Part shown: one piece after another, positions 8,651-16,146 of the stretch
How the letters are laid out: each line of letters opens with the position of its first letter
Numbering within the stretch: the first letter of the stretch is position 1
From: Haloactinospora alba
GTDB lineage: Bacteria > Actinomycetota > Actinomycetes > Streptosporangiales > Streptosporangiaceae
DNA: 64,000 bases
Direction of reading: 5' to 3'
Assembly: GCF_006717075.1 (NCBI RefSeq)
Contig: NZ_VFQC01000002.1
Span: forward strand, 62,001 to 126,000
Program-made: the position numbers and the translations under genes
Notes under the pieces: generated by a model
Databases searched by the model: none
Seen by the model: the letters and a program-made list of their open reading frames with translations, nothing else
What the model was told of the DNA's origin: nothing

Positions 8651-9388
8651 ATGCCAAACGAGAGGTTGCGCGCCGCGCTACTTGAACGCGGACTGACGCC
8701 CGCTGATCTCGCCGAAGACGTCGGCGTGGACACGAAGAGTGTCGAGCGGTGGATCAGTCTTGAGCGCACCCCGTACCGACGGCATCGCTATGCTGTCGCT
8801 GCCCGGCTCGCCATGGACGAGACGTATCTCTGGCCCAAGGCCCTCAGCCGCGAGCAGAGCGCGGCGGCATCCGAAGGTGAGATTCTGGCCGTCCATCCCC
8901 ACCGGTGGACCGTTCCCCGCGACACATGGAAGCGCCTGTTCGAATCCGCCCAGCACGAGATCAACATTCTCGTCTACAGCGGCTTTTTCCTCGCTGAAGA
9001 CGGCAGCATGCGCGAGCTGTTCGCCGAGAAGGCGCGGTCAGGTGTACGGATCCGTTTCCTCTTGGGGAACCCGGACAGCAGCGCGGTCGCCGAGCGGGGA
9101 GCGGATGAGGGTATTGATGACGCGATGGCGGCCAAGATCCGCAACGTGATCGTGTTGTACGAGTCTCTCAGCGCCATGGAAGGAATCGAGTTCCGGTTGC
9201 ACGACACCGTGCTGTACAACTCGATTTACCGTGCTGACGAACAGATGCTCGTGAACACCCACGTCTACGGAAACCCCGCTGCCAGCGCCCCGGTACTCCA
9301 CCTGCGCAAGATCTCGGGGGGAAGCATGGTCAACACCTACCTTGAAAGTTTCGAACGTGTCTGGAACCAGGCACAACCGCTGCGTTAA
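8651..9388 (+). CDS. HTH protein fused to a PLD-like domain (copy 1, DUF5919-like)
   Basis: 245 aa. Residues about 5-50 are an XRE-like HTH (GLTPADLAEDVGVDTKSVER). Residues about 85-240 look like a phospholipase-D superfamily fold (ESAQHEINILVYSG, then GVRIRFLLGNPDS and HDTVLYNSIYRAD), but no canonical HxK catalytic motif is visible. The DUF5919 name is from memory. It starts the plus-strand block and is followed nine bases later by the Nudix gene, so the two are probably co-expressed. A clear paralog lies at 11862 in the same element. Likely a sensor-regulator of the element; not experimentally grounded. Confidence 0.8.
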   Translation: MPNERLRAALLERGLTPADLAEDVGVDTKSVERWISLERTPYRRHRYAVAARLAMDETYLWPKALSREQSAAASEGEILAVHPHRWTVPRDTWKRLFESAQHEINILVYSGFFLAEDGSMRELFAEKARSGVRIRFLLGNPDSSAVAERGADEGIDDAMAAKIRNVIVLYESLSAMEGIEFRLHDTVLYNSIYRADEQMLVNTHVYGNPAASAPVLHLRKISGGSMVNTYLESFERVWNQAQPLR

Positions 9389-9397
9389 GGAAGAGAC

Positions 9398-9874
9398 ATG
9401 GGTAGGCGGATCGACTACTACAACGACCCCCAGGCGCCCGCAGCCAACAGCCTTGTCCCGTCCGTGAACGTGATCGTGGCCAACGACCGCGACGAGGTTC
9501 TTCTGATCCGGCGTACCGACAACGAGAATTGGGCTGTTCCCGGAGGCGCGATCGATCTCGGCGAGTCGGTCCCCGAGGCAGCGGTACGGGAGACACGGGA
9601 AGAGAGCGGCATCACCTGCGAAATCACCGGTGTTTCCGGGATCTACAGCGACCCGCGACACATCATTCTGTACACCAGCGACGGGGAGGCCAGACAGGAA
9701 TTCTCCATGGTTCTCACCGCCCGACCGGTGTCGGGAGAGCTGTCCACCAGTGACGAATCGCGGGAAGTCCGTTGGGTCCCCAAACCCGAGCTGACGAAAT
9801 ACAGCATGGACCGCTCTATGCGAATGCGTATCGAGCACTTCGTGGAGAACCGCACCACCCCCTACATCGGGTGA
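9398..9874 (+). CDS. pif: Nudix hydrolase, Pif-type transfer immunity factor
   Basis: 158 aa with a complete Nudix box (GGAIDLGESVPEAAVRETRE, then ESGI), starting about residue 45. In pSAM2 the Nudix protein Pif blocks redundant transfer between cells already carrying the element; its place here, in the control block of an AICE, supports that role. Nudix enzymes in general hydrolyse nucleoside diphosphates linked to another moiety; the substrate cannot be read from sequence. RBS GGAAGAG precedes the ATG, nine bases after the HTH/PLD-like gene. Confidence 0.82.
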   Translation: MGRRIDYYNDPQAPAANSLVPSVNVIVANDRDEVLLIRRTDNENWAVPGGAIDLGESVPEAAVRETREESGITCEITGVSGIYSDPRHIILYTSDGEARQEFSMVLTARPVSGELSTSDESREVRWVPKPELTKYSMDRSMRMRIEHFVENRTTPYIG

Positions 9875-9884
9875 GCACGCCCGT

Positions 9885-10469
9885 TCACGTCCCGGTTGCT
9901 ATACGCGTTTCCACCGAGCGCACCGCCCCGAGCAGATCCGGTTTCGACCGTGTGATGGCTCGGTGGACCAGATCCTCTGGCTCGTAGCGCTCCAGGATCT
10001 CGGAGAGGCGCTGTTCAACCGGCAGATGCTTCCCGTCCGGACCGGTTGTCATGTCGCAGTAGGTCAGCGCTTTCAACAGGTCAGGGCGGGGAAGCGCGAA
10101 TTCACTGGTGAGTTCGTCGAGCAGGCCGCGTTCCTCTGCCTCCACCAGCGCGCCAGAGTGATGGGCCACCAGGGCGCACACACGTTCGTCAGCGCGTTCA
10201 CCCCCGCGCAGGTAGCGTGCACCGTCCAACGGGTGGAATCCGGTGACGGCCAAGTCAGGGGCATAACCAATGTCGTGGAGCCAGGCTGATGCCGTCACCA
10301 GGTCAGCATCAGCCCCGAGGACACAGGCCAACGACTCCGCCTGTTCGGCTACGCCTTGCGTATGTGCCCAGCGGCGCGGCAATGGCTCTTCGAGGAGGTG
10401 TTGTGCGAGTTCACGCGCCCATAGAACCTGTTCCACAGGTGCAACTCTAATGCCCCGCTGTTCCCGCAT
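9885..10469 (-). CDS. HD-domain phosphohydrolase
   Basis: 194 aa. The metal-binding HD pattern is present: RWAHTQGVAEQA, SAWLHDIGYAPD, then VAHHSGA. HD proteins hydrolyse phosphate esters of nucleotides; the substrate is unknown. It is convergent with the Nudix gene, 10 bp apart. With the ATG at 10469 it overlaps the end of the GntR gene by 23 bp. A GTG at 10436 would remove the overlap but drops residues before VEQVLWARELA. HD proteins recur beside the regulator in AICEs. Confidence 0.85.
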   Translation of the reverse strand: MREQRGIRVAPVEQVLWARELAQHLLEEPLPRRWAHTQGVAEQAESLACVLGADADLVTASAWLHDIGYAPDLAVTGFHPLDGARYLRGGERADERVCALVAHHSGALVEAEERGLLDELTSEFALPRPDLLKALTYCDMTTGPDGKHLPVEQRLSEILERYEPEDLVHRAITRSKPDLLGAVRSVETRIATGT

Positions 10470-10932
10470 CCCGGACGAAGCGTCCCTTGCCCGGCAAGGA
10501 GACGATTACGCCCGATCCCTCCAGTTCGGACAAGGCTTGGCGCGCTGTCCCTCGTGAAACCTTGTATTCCTGGACTAGGGCGGACTCGCTGGGAAGGGCG
10601 GCCCCGGCGGGGAGGACACCACTGGAGATCTGGTCATGCAGCTCCGCAGCGATCCTGCGGTACTGAGGCTGTTGTTGGGGCAGGGCACGTTCGCCCTGTT
10701 CTCCCGGTGTGCATACGATCCGACCGGTTCCCGGAACGGACCGGATCAGTTGCTCTGCTTCCAGCGTGGCCAGCGCACGCCGCACCGTGGTGCGGGCTAC
10801 CCCGAACTCGTCGCCCAACGCGGCCTCCGAGGGCAGTGCCGCCCCCGGAGTGAGCGCACCGCTGGAGATACGTTCCCGCAGCGTGTCAGCGATCCGCGTG
10901 TAGGTCCGCCACGGGGTCGCGCGTGGACTCAC
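10447..10932 (-). CDS. GntR-family repressor with two tandem winged-helix domains (KorSA-like)
   Basis: 161 aa made of two GntR wHTH units and no effector domain. Unit 1 (residues about 8-70) has LPSEAALGDEFGVARTTVRR and GTGRIV; unit 2 (about 92-155) has LPSESALVQEYKVSRGTARQ and GKGRFV. KorSA of pSAM2 is a GntR-family repressor of pra, and this protein probably plays that part. Two tandem palindromes lie just upstream (10960-10990), matching the doubled DNA-binding domain and suggesting autoregulation. Confidence 0.88.
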   Translation of the reverse strand: MSPRATPWRTYTRIADTLRERISSGALTPGAALPSEAALGDEFGVARTTVRRALATLEAEQLIRSVPGTGRIVCTPGEQGERALPQQQPQYRRIAAELHDQISSGVLPAGAALPSESALVQEYKVSRGTARQALSELEGSGVIVSLPGKGRFVRDAGTAGH

Positions 10933-10959
10933 CAGGTGTTCCTTCCACTAGCAGTTGTG

Positions 10960-10990
10960 CAGCGCTAGCGCTGTAACAGTGCTAGCGCTG
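10960..10990. promoter_or_regulatory. Tandem palindromes upstream of gntR, candidate operator
   Basis: CAGCGCTAGCGCTG (10960-10973) is a perfect palindrome. CAGTGCTAGCGCTG (10977-10990) is the same with one change, 17 bp downstream. They lie 28 bp before the start of the two-domain GntR repressor. Two CCTTAAGG octamers (11007 and 11016) follow in the same promoter region. Confidence 0.55.
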
Positions 10991-11187
10991 ACCATGATCC
11001 CAGATTCCTTAAGGACCTTAAGGACCAACTCAAAGCAGGGGAAATCCTCGTATTGGGCAAATATTGAAGGCGCCCCCTGCCTCCACAGGAAAGCTGAATA
11101 CCTTACGTGGCCAGTACGGCACGTAACACGCACTGGCCACACAGCAGTCCAGATCAGGCGCCGGGCAGCTGTAGGGCCTGGTTTGAG

Positions 11188-11424
11188 TTATTCGAGCTCC
11201 GACTGGAGCCATCGCGCGGCAAACGAAGTCTGTCCAGCGCTATGAGGAGGGTTTTCGAGTTGTCGCACGAATTTTTCGATCTCGTGTTCGATGATTGTTG
11301 GAGCGCTATCAGTGTCCGTATCGAGAACAGTCGCGATCCACAGCTCTTCTGTACAACGAATGCGCCACCGGTGCCCGTAATGCTCTTGCAGTAGCCGCAG
11401 CAGCGGAGCTTTGTCCTCTGTCAT
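11188..11424 (-). CDS. Small hypothetical protein
   Basis: 78 aa with no recognised family; LLRLLQEHYGHRWRIRCTEE and EHEIEKFVRQLENPP suggest a small alpha/beta protein. Its start overlaps the stop of the upstream 84-aa gene by ATGA, so the two are coupled. It lies in the accessory part of the AICE and reads in the same direction as gntR. Confidence 0.65.
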   Translation of the reverse strand: MTEDKAPLLRLLQEHYGHRWRIRCTEELWIATVLDTDTDSAPTIIEHEIEKFVRQLENPPHSAGQTSFAARWLQSELE

Positions 11425-11675
11425 GCGGCCACCTCCACGGAACGAGCGAGTTCCAGGAGCACCGCCATACCGGCCCGGTTGTCGCAGCTGTTCACCCAGG
11501 AGTGCTCGTGACGCGGCACGTAGGGGCGAACCAAGGCCGCTTGGGGCGGCACGAGGTAGGAAGCCGGGGCGGGCGTTAAGGGAACCTCGATACGGATCCG
11601 CTCTGGGCTGTTCGCCGCATGCCTAGCTACCCGGTGCCCCGGGTTGCGGAGATAGCGCGCGATAGTGTTCCGCAT
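11421..11675 (-). CDS. Small hypothetical protein, first of a two-gene unit
   Basis: 84 aa from the ATG at 11675. It is Arg-rich at the N-terminus (ARYLRNPGHRVARHA) and ends in LLELARSVEVAA. It contains HEHSWVNSCDNRAGM, with His and Cys residues that could bind metal, but no family is recognised. It is divergent from the second HTH/PLD-like gene with 186 bp between them and coupled to the next gene by ATGA. Confidence 0.6.
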   Translation of the reverse strand: MRNTIARYLRNPGHRVARHAANSPERIRIEVPLTPAPASYLVPPQAALVRPYVPRHEHSWVNSCDNRAGMAVLLELARSVEVAA

Positions 11676-11802
11676 GTTCCACCTGCCTTGCCAGGTTGGG
11701 ACCGTGCCCCGAAGTGTTCGCCGCACTCGCGGGGCCGTTTTTACCTGCGGAAACTCTCCTCTGATCGGGTGGACATGTGTACCACGTATCGGACTTCCCG
11801 AG

Positions 11803-11818
11803 GGACGTCTAGGGACGT
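11803..11818 (+). promoter_or_regulatory. Tandem GGACGT repeats upstream of HTH/PLD-like gene 2
   Basis: AGGGACGTCT is repeated back to back (11801-11820), giving GGACGT at 11803 and 11813, one helical turn apart. A GTTATCG -10-like box follows at 11824. It is the counterpart of the sites before the first copy. Confidence 0.5.
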
Positions 11819-11861
11819 CTTCTGTTATCGTCGTTGACATCCCATCCCGGAGGTCAACGAC

Positions 11862-12596
11862 GTGAACGAGGCTTTGCGCCGCGCTCTGGCCCACTCGCAG
11901 CTCACAGACACCGATGTCGCCGCACAGGTGGGCGTGGACCCTAAGACCGTCCGCCGGTGGATCTCCGGACAGAAACCACACCCGCGCCATCGCTGGGCAG
12001 TAGCCGACCTTGTCGGCGTCCCGGAAAACGAACTCTGGCCAGAGCACAGGAATCCTCAGGAACAGGCAGCCACCACCACAGAAGTTCGCCGGATCTATCC
12101 ACACCGGTGGGCCGTCCCACACGAAGAATGGTGGAGACTCTTCGAGTCCGCCCAGCACGAGATCAGCATCCTCGTCTACAGCGGCCTGTTCCTTGCCGAC
12201 GATCCCGGAATACGCGCTCTTCTCGAACGCAAGGCCCGCTCGGGTGTATCGGTACGCATCCTGTTGGGGAACCCCGACAGCCCCCACGTACAACAACGCG
12301 GCGTGGAAGAGGACATCGGCGAGGCGATGCCCGCCAAGATCCGCAACGCGCTCGTCCTCTACCAGCCGCTCCTCAAAACAGACGGTGTCGAGCTGCGCCT
12401 ACACGACACCGTTCTCTACAGCTCCATCTACCGCGCAGACGACGAACTGTTCGTCAACCAGCACATCTATGGAGTACCAGCATCAACAGCTCCAGTGCTG
12501 CATATCGATGACCAGGTAAATCACGCGATGGCAGCGACTTACCTAGACAGCTTCGAGCGCGTATGGGAAACAGCAGAAATTTATTATCATAGTTGA
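11862..12596 (+). CDS. HTH protein fused to a PLD-like domain (copy 2)
   Basis: 244 aa, colinear with the 8651 gene. HTH: QLTDTDVAAQVGVDPKTVRR. PLD-like part: ESAQHEISILVYSG, GVSVRILLGNPDSP, HDTVLYSSIYRAD. The linker and N-terminus diverge more than the C-terminal domain. The GTG at 11862 has a good RBS (GGAGG). Two such paralogs with similar upstream repeats bracket the immunity and regulatory block. It is convergent with the AT-rich HEPN gene, and a perfect hairpin covers both stop codons. Confidence 0.8.
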   Translation: MNEALRRALAHSQLTDTDVAAQVGVDPKTVRRWISGQKPHPRHRWAVADLVGVPENELWPEHRNPQEQAATTTEVRRIYPHRWAVPHEEWWRLFESAQHEISILVYSGLFLADDPGIRALLERKARSGVSVRILLGNPDSPHVQQRGVEEDIGEAMPAKIRNALVLYQPLLKTDGVELRLHDTVLYSSIYRADDELFVNQHIYGVPASTAPVLHIDDQVNHAMAATYLDSFERVWETAEIYYHS

Positions 12597-12615
12597 TAAT
12601 TATTTAATTATCAAC
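12592..12615. terminator. Perfect AT-rich hairpin between convergent genes
   Basis: GTTGATAATTA, TT, TAATTATCAAC is a perfect 11-bp inverted repeat with a 2-base loop. It includes the TGA of the plus-strand gene (12594-12596) and the TAA that ends the restored frame of the minus-strand HEPN gene (12604-12606). Probably a two-way terminator, though it lacks GC pairs. Confidence 0.5.
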
Positions 12616-13916
12616 CCAGGGAACACATTCGGACTGTCCTGAATATCTGTCGGGATATATCCTTGGGGATATTTTTCCTTTGTAATTTAGCCAGTTCAGT
12701 ATACTTAGCTCTAGATAATAAGTTATTAAAAGCCAAGTATCAACAAGAATATCATTCCAGTCCCATGTTTCATTTTTCTTAGGGTGTACGATTTGATCTC
12801 TAACCTGGCTTATGATTTCTGGTGAGTCTATATTTTGGTTTTTGCCCAGTACGATAGAGTTTTTAACTCTTTTGGAACTTGATATTTATGCGATATGTCA
12901 AAGATCATTCTTCTAATTCTTTGGTCTTCATATTTCCTTTTCTTGCTAAGTTTGCCATCTCCTTTTAGTACGTATTTATACCAATACAAATGATCAAGGG
13001 CAGAAAATGCAGTTACTATTTTTTGTTCTATGAAACCTTCATTGTTTGATGCTAATGCAGATTGCGTTATAAATTTGAGTGTTTTCCATGCATCCGGATC
13101 GGAATCTACAAATTTATTGAGGAATAAATTCAAAAAATCTTTTAGATCCTCACTTGTATGTGGATCCCACCAACTCACGCCAATTCCATATTTTTCAGCA
13201 TGCTTAATACTCCAGTTTTGCCACATAATTTCATTATTAAAATCAAATCCAGTAGGAATATTGGGTGAAGTAAAATTTCCTCGCGCAAAAGAAAGTGCTA
13301 ATTGTAATGCATATAGCAAATCTTTTGCTTCCTTGCCAGTAAAAGAACCTCCATCTTCACGAGTAATTTCCATTGCATGGCTAAGAATATAACCTCCACA
13401 TTCTTTTGCTTTTTTTATCTCCTTGCTTAGATGCGGACGAGGATCAATTAATATATTGTATCCTGCCCCTGAAAATGAAATCCTTCCTTTTTGGTAAGAC
13501 GTGCGATTTTTATAATGAAAAATAACATTTTCTCCTGGTATTATATTTGGCCCGTTTATCCAATGAGCAATTACTTTTTTAAGAGGGTGTTTTGAATCTC
13601 CGATTTCTATTTCAGGAATGTATCCGCTGGGTGGGTTTGTTGAAGTTATTTTTGCTGACAGAGAAAAATAATTATTTTTGGAATCTAAAATATTTAATTC
13701 TTTATCTTCCAAATCAAAAATTGGAATTATATTATTTTTGGAATTTTTTGGTTCTTCAGCAAACCAGCGAATTTCTTTTTTAGGAAACCATCTAGCTTCA
13801 ATTAGTCCATTGTTGAACTCCACTCCGTCTATCCATATTTTCCCTTCATGGAATTTAAATGCTTGATTTGTTTCTCCAAATTCATAAACCCCTTCTTTAT
13901 TGTCTTCATATTTCAT
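12604..13916 (-). CDS. AT-rich HEPN-type putative defence protein, interrupted by a -1 frameshift
   Basis: From the ATG at 13916 (RBS AGGAG) the frame is open for 362 aa and stops at 12828. The adjacent frame continues without a break to a TAA at 12604 and encodes about 75 more residues, including VRDQIVHPKK, an RX4H motif with Asp after Arg as in HEPN ribonucleases. One extra A in the run of five A near 12841 would join the two into a 437-aa protein. The N-terminal half looks beta-rich (VYEFGETNQAFKFHEGKIWI). ApeA-like N-terminal plus HEPN organisation is possible but unproven. Base and codon use is AT-rich, unlike everything around it, which indicates recent transfer. Whether the shift is real or a homopolymer error cannot be settled here. 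Confidence 0.7.
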
Positions 13917-13965
13917 CTGATCTCCTAGAGTAATAATTTGCCGAATTGGGCTATATGGGATCAAG

Positions 13966-13988
13966 GCGGCGGCGCTTCGCGCCGCCGC
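13966..13988. repeat. GC-rich hairpin at the edge of the AT-rich insert
   Basis: GCGGCGGCG, CTTCG, CGCCGCCGC form a 9-bp stem 50 bp upstream of the HEPN gene start. Base composition changes abruptly here from AT-rich to GC-rich, so it marks one edge of the foreign segment. It could be a terminator for leftward transcription. Confidence 0.5.
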
Positions 13989-14116
13989 TTACCTACAGGT
14001 GGGGGCCGGTCGAGCTGCGGGCTGCCGCCCGGTCCCGACCGGCCCCCAGCACCGGCCTATGGCAAGAGTGACACACCGCCCGGTGCCGCCGGCACCAACG
14101 AACGCGCCAGGGCGGC

Positions 14117-14259
14117 GTTCCCCTGTTGCCGCCCTCCATCATGCCGACGCGGTGCGGGCCGTCAAGGACGCTGTTCGCGCCGCTATGCGGTGACGCTACG
14201 CGTCATCCTTGACGGCCCGCACCGCTCTCGGCAGGCTCGCGGCAACAACAGGGGAACAC
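14117..14259. repeat. Long imperfect inverted repeat near attR, candidate replication or transfer locus
   Basis: The core is an 18-bp perfect inverted repeat (14151-14168 and 14206-14223, GGTGCGGGCCGTCAAGGA and its complement). Outside it the arms continue to pair imperfectly: TTCCCCTGTTGCCGCC (from about 14119) against GGCAACAACAGGGGAA (up to about 14257). A small palindrome TGACGC-TAC-GCGTCA lies in the centre. No credible gene is present in 13917-14472. A non-coding structured region in an AICE could be a single-strand origin, double-strand origin or clt locus. Confidence 0.55.
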
Positions 14260-14346
14260 AAGAAAAACGGGGAGGCCCGAGGAAGAGCCCCGGTACAGGT
14301 CCGTAGTGGAGTGCCAGGAACGAACCGCGATCTTGATCCCACACAG

Positions 14347-14366
14347 TGCTAACACGAGCGCTAACA
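14347..14366 (+). promoter_or_regulatory. Paired GCTAACA repeats, candidate integrase arm-type sites (right)
   Basis: TGCTAACA at 14347 and CGCTAACA at 14359 lie 12 bp apart, about 110 bp inside attR, and mirror the left-end pair in spacing and orientation. Confidence 0.55.
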
Positions 14367-14472
14367 ACGGCTGCGTACAGCACCGGATAACCCTGGAACC
14401 AGCGAACCGCACTAACGGTTTTCTCCCAGGTCAACACATATTCTTGGATGGAACTGGACAATCCACCGCTTG

Positions 14473-14582
14473 CTACGGATCAGAAGGTTGGGGGTTCGAG
14501 TCCTCCCGAGCGCACCGCCTTGAGACAGCGGAGTTAAGGCCCCGACCTGCGAGAGCAGGCCGGGGCCTTAACTTGTGCGGTC
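14473..14582. repeat. attR: 110-bp direct repeat (right)
   Basis: Second copy of the att repeat. It contains the tRNA-Arg 3' part from the anticodon loop onward and the terminator hairpin (14534-14571). The 5' half of the tRNA is absent, so this is the remnant side of the integration event. Confidence 0.95.
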
Positions 14583-14641
14583 AGGACTGATCTCAGAACC
14601 GGCCTTCACTCATTCCCGTACCCCAGTGAGGTACTGCAACA

Positions 14642-15229
14642 TCACTCCGACGAAGTCCCGTCCTCGGGATCCAGGGATTCGTCTCCGGAATCGCTGAGGC
14701 TCTCCCCGAGCTGTCGTAGCGCGTCTCGAGACTGCTCTGACGTCACCTCGGTGTAGACCTCCATCGTGGTCGAGATGCGGCTATGGCGCAGGATCGCTTG
14801 AGCCACACGCGGATGCACGTTCAGGGCGGCCAGCAAGGAAGCGCACGTGTGACGCGCTTCGTGGACCCGGATCACGGGCACCCCAGCCTTGCGGCACCGG
14901 TCATGGAAGTATCGGTTGAAGTTGCGTGGGTCGATCGGGGTGCCGATGCGTGTGGTGAATACCAGGTTCCGTCCTCGCCAGTTGACCCACTCCGCTCCGG
15001 ACGCCCGGCGTTCCTCGTCCTGGCGATCGATCCGTTCACGCAGTACACGGACACACAGCCCTGGCATGGGAAGCCCGTCTTCCGATTCCTCGGTCTTGAG
15101 CGACTGGTCATGCAGGAGTCCTTGGTGGACCCTGCGCAACTGCCATGTCACGTCCAGGTCAGCGTTGTTGAGGTCAACCCCGTCACGGACCATCCCAAGT
15201 AGTTCACTCTTGCGCAGCCCCATGACCAA
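14642..15229 (-). pseudogene. Truncated tyrosine recombinase next to attR
   Basis: 195 aa corresponding to the catalytic half only: MGLRKSELLGM (catalytic Arg), VHEARHTCASLL (His-x-x-Arg), LRHSRISTTMEVYTEV (His and Tyr nucleophile). The arm-binding and core-binding domains that should precede are missing, and an in-frame stop lies just before PLVMG. It is a different integrase lineage from the element's own int. Its place beside the att repeat suggests it remains from an earlier element at the same tRNA-Arg. The C-terminus is acidic (DSGDESLDPEDG). Confidence 0.8.
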
Positions 15230-15483
15230 CGGTCATAAGGTCACGTCACGTGCGCTGGCGCCCGTACTCGCGCGGCCGTCCAGCGCGAATCTGGGGCTGG
15301 TTCACCACATCCTCGCCTCACACATACCCCACCGCACCAGCGGACCAGGATGGACCGGGTGGACGGCACGGCCCCGGTCTCGGTGTCGTCGGCGGGAACC
15401 GCGATGAGAGTGCCGCCTCCGACCGGACATCGCCCCGGGAGTAGGGTCAACGGATCCATCGTGAGTACAGCCGAAGGGAGATC

Positions 15484-16008
15484 ATGACCGAGCCGTTGGG
15501 TCCGCTGGAGCTGGTCGGGGATCGATGGGTCATCGGCGATCCTTACCGGAGAGAGGGAGCGTGCCTGGTTCTCACCGCCGACGGCATGGAGCATCACAAG
15601 CTCGCCGCGTCAGAGCCGCTTGCCGTCATCCCGTGGTCCAGGTTCGTGGACGGCCCAAGCGTATGGGCTACCGCACGAGCGTGGTCGGCCACCCGCACCG
15701 CGGGCGTACTACTCGACACTCTCGCGACGCGGACGGTCGCTGGCCCTCGCGCCTGCTCCGTTTTGGCATACTTGCGCCATCCGTACGAGGACGTGCTGAT
15801 AACTTACACTCACCACGAGCGCCGCTATCCGTTCCTTCACATCTCCCTCCTGGACATACTGCTCAGGAAGACGACCGAGGCGAAAGCGGCGCACCGTCTG
15901 GGGGACCCAGCGTGGCTGGGAGAGGCGGTCGCCCGCGTAGCAGCGATACGTTCCGGGCGCCGCCCGGAGCGGGCTGTAGCTGAGATCATCGCGGACCTCA
16001 ACTCATGA
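15484..16008 (+). CDS. Hypothetical protein
   Basis: 174 aa, ATG with RBS GGGAG. It opens with GPLELVGDRWVIGDPY and has a C-terminal helical part (AVARVAAIRSGRRPERAVAEII). No signal peptide, membrane segment or known motif is seen; it looks like a cytosolic protein of the type common in actinomycetes. It lies beyond the mobile element, after the integrase remnant, and stands alone on its strand. Confidence 0.65.
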   Translation: MTEPLGPLELVGDRWVIGDPYRREGACLVLTADGMEHHKLAASEPLAVIPWSRFVDGPSVWATARAWSATRTAGVLLDTLATRTVAGPRACSVLAYLRHPYEDVLITYTHHERRYPFLHISLLDILLRKTTEAKAAHRLGDPAWLGEAVARVAAIRSGRRPERAVAEIIADLNS

Positions 16009-16146
16009 AGAAGCCGAAGAAGGCTCGTGGGACCTTGATCGTGCTGAACACGCGCGCAGGACGGCGGGATCGAAGCCTTGATCGCCGCGGTTCAGCTCGT
16101 CAGCGGCCTGAGCCACGTTCATGAGCGATGCACCGCGCCTCGGAAG

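Larger units (their letters stand above)
2815..14582. mobile_element. Actinomycete integrative and conjugative element (AICE, pSAM2 family) integrated in tRNA-Arg
   Basis: The element is bounded by 110-bp direct repeats. It contains the standard AICE set: tyrosine integrase and excisionase, RepSA-type initiator, FtsK/SpoIIIE-type TraSA, a Pra-type activator, a Pif-type Nudix protein and a GntR-family repressor. Five minus-strand genes (int, xis, rep, tra, small ORF) are joined by TGATG or ATGA overlaps and probably form one transcript led by pra. AICEs excise, replicate by rolling circle and transfer double-stranded DNA through one FtsK-like translocase. Accessory DNA is concentrated between 11 and 14.4 kb. 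Confidence 0.93.

Noticed and set aside
12837-12845. Programmed -1 frameshifting in the HEPN gene
   Set aside because: The zero-frame codons GCA AAA ACC do not form a canonical X XXY YYZ slippery heptamer and no strong downstream stem or upstream SD-like stimulator was seen; an indel is simpler.
14117-14259. CRISPR array or phage repeat at the long inverted repeat
   Set aside because: There is one inverted pair, not a series of direct repeats with spacers; no cas gene is in the window.
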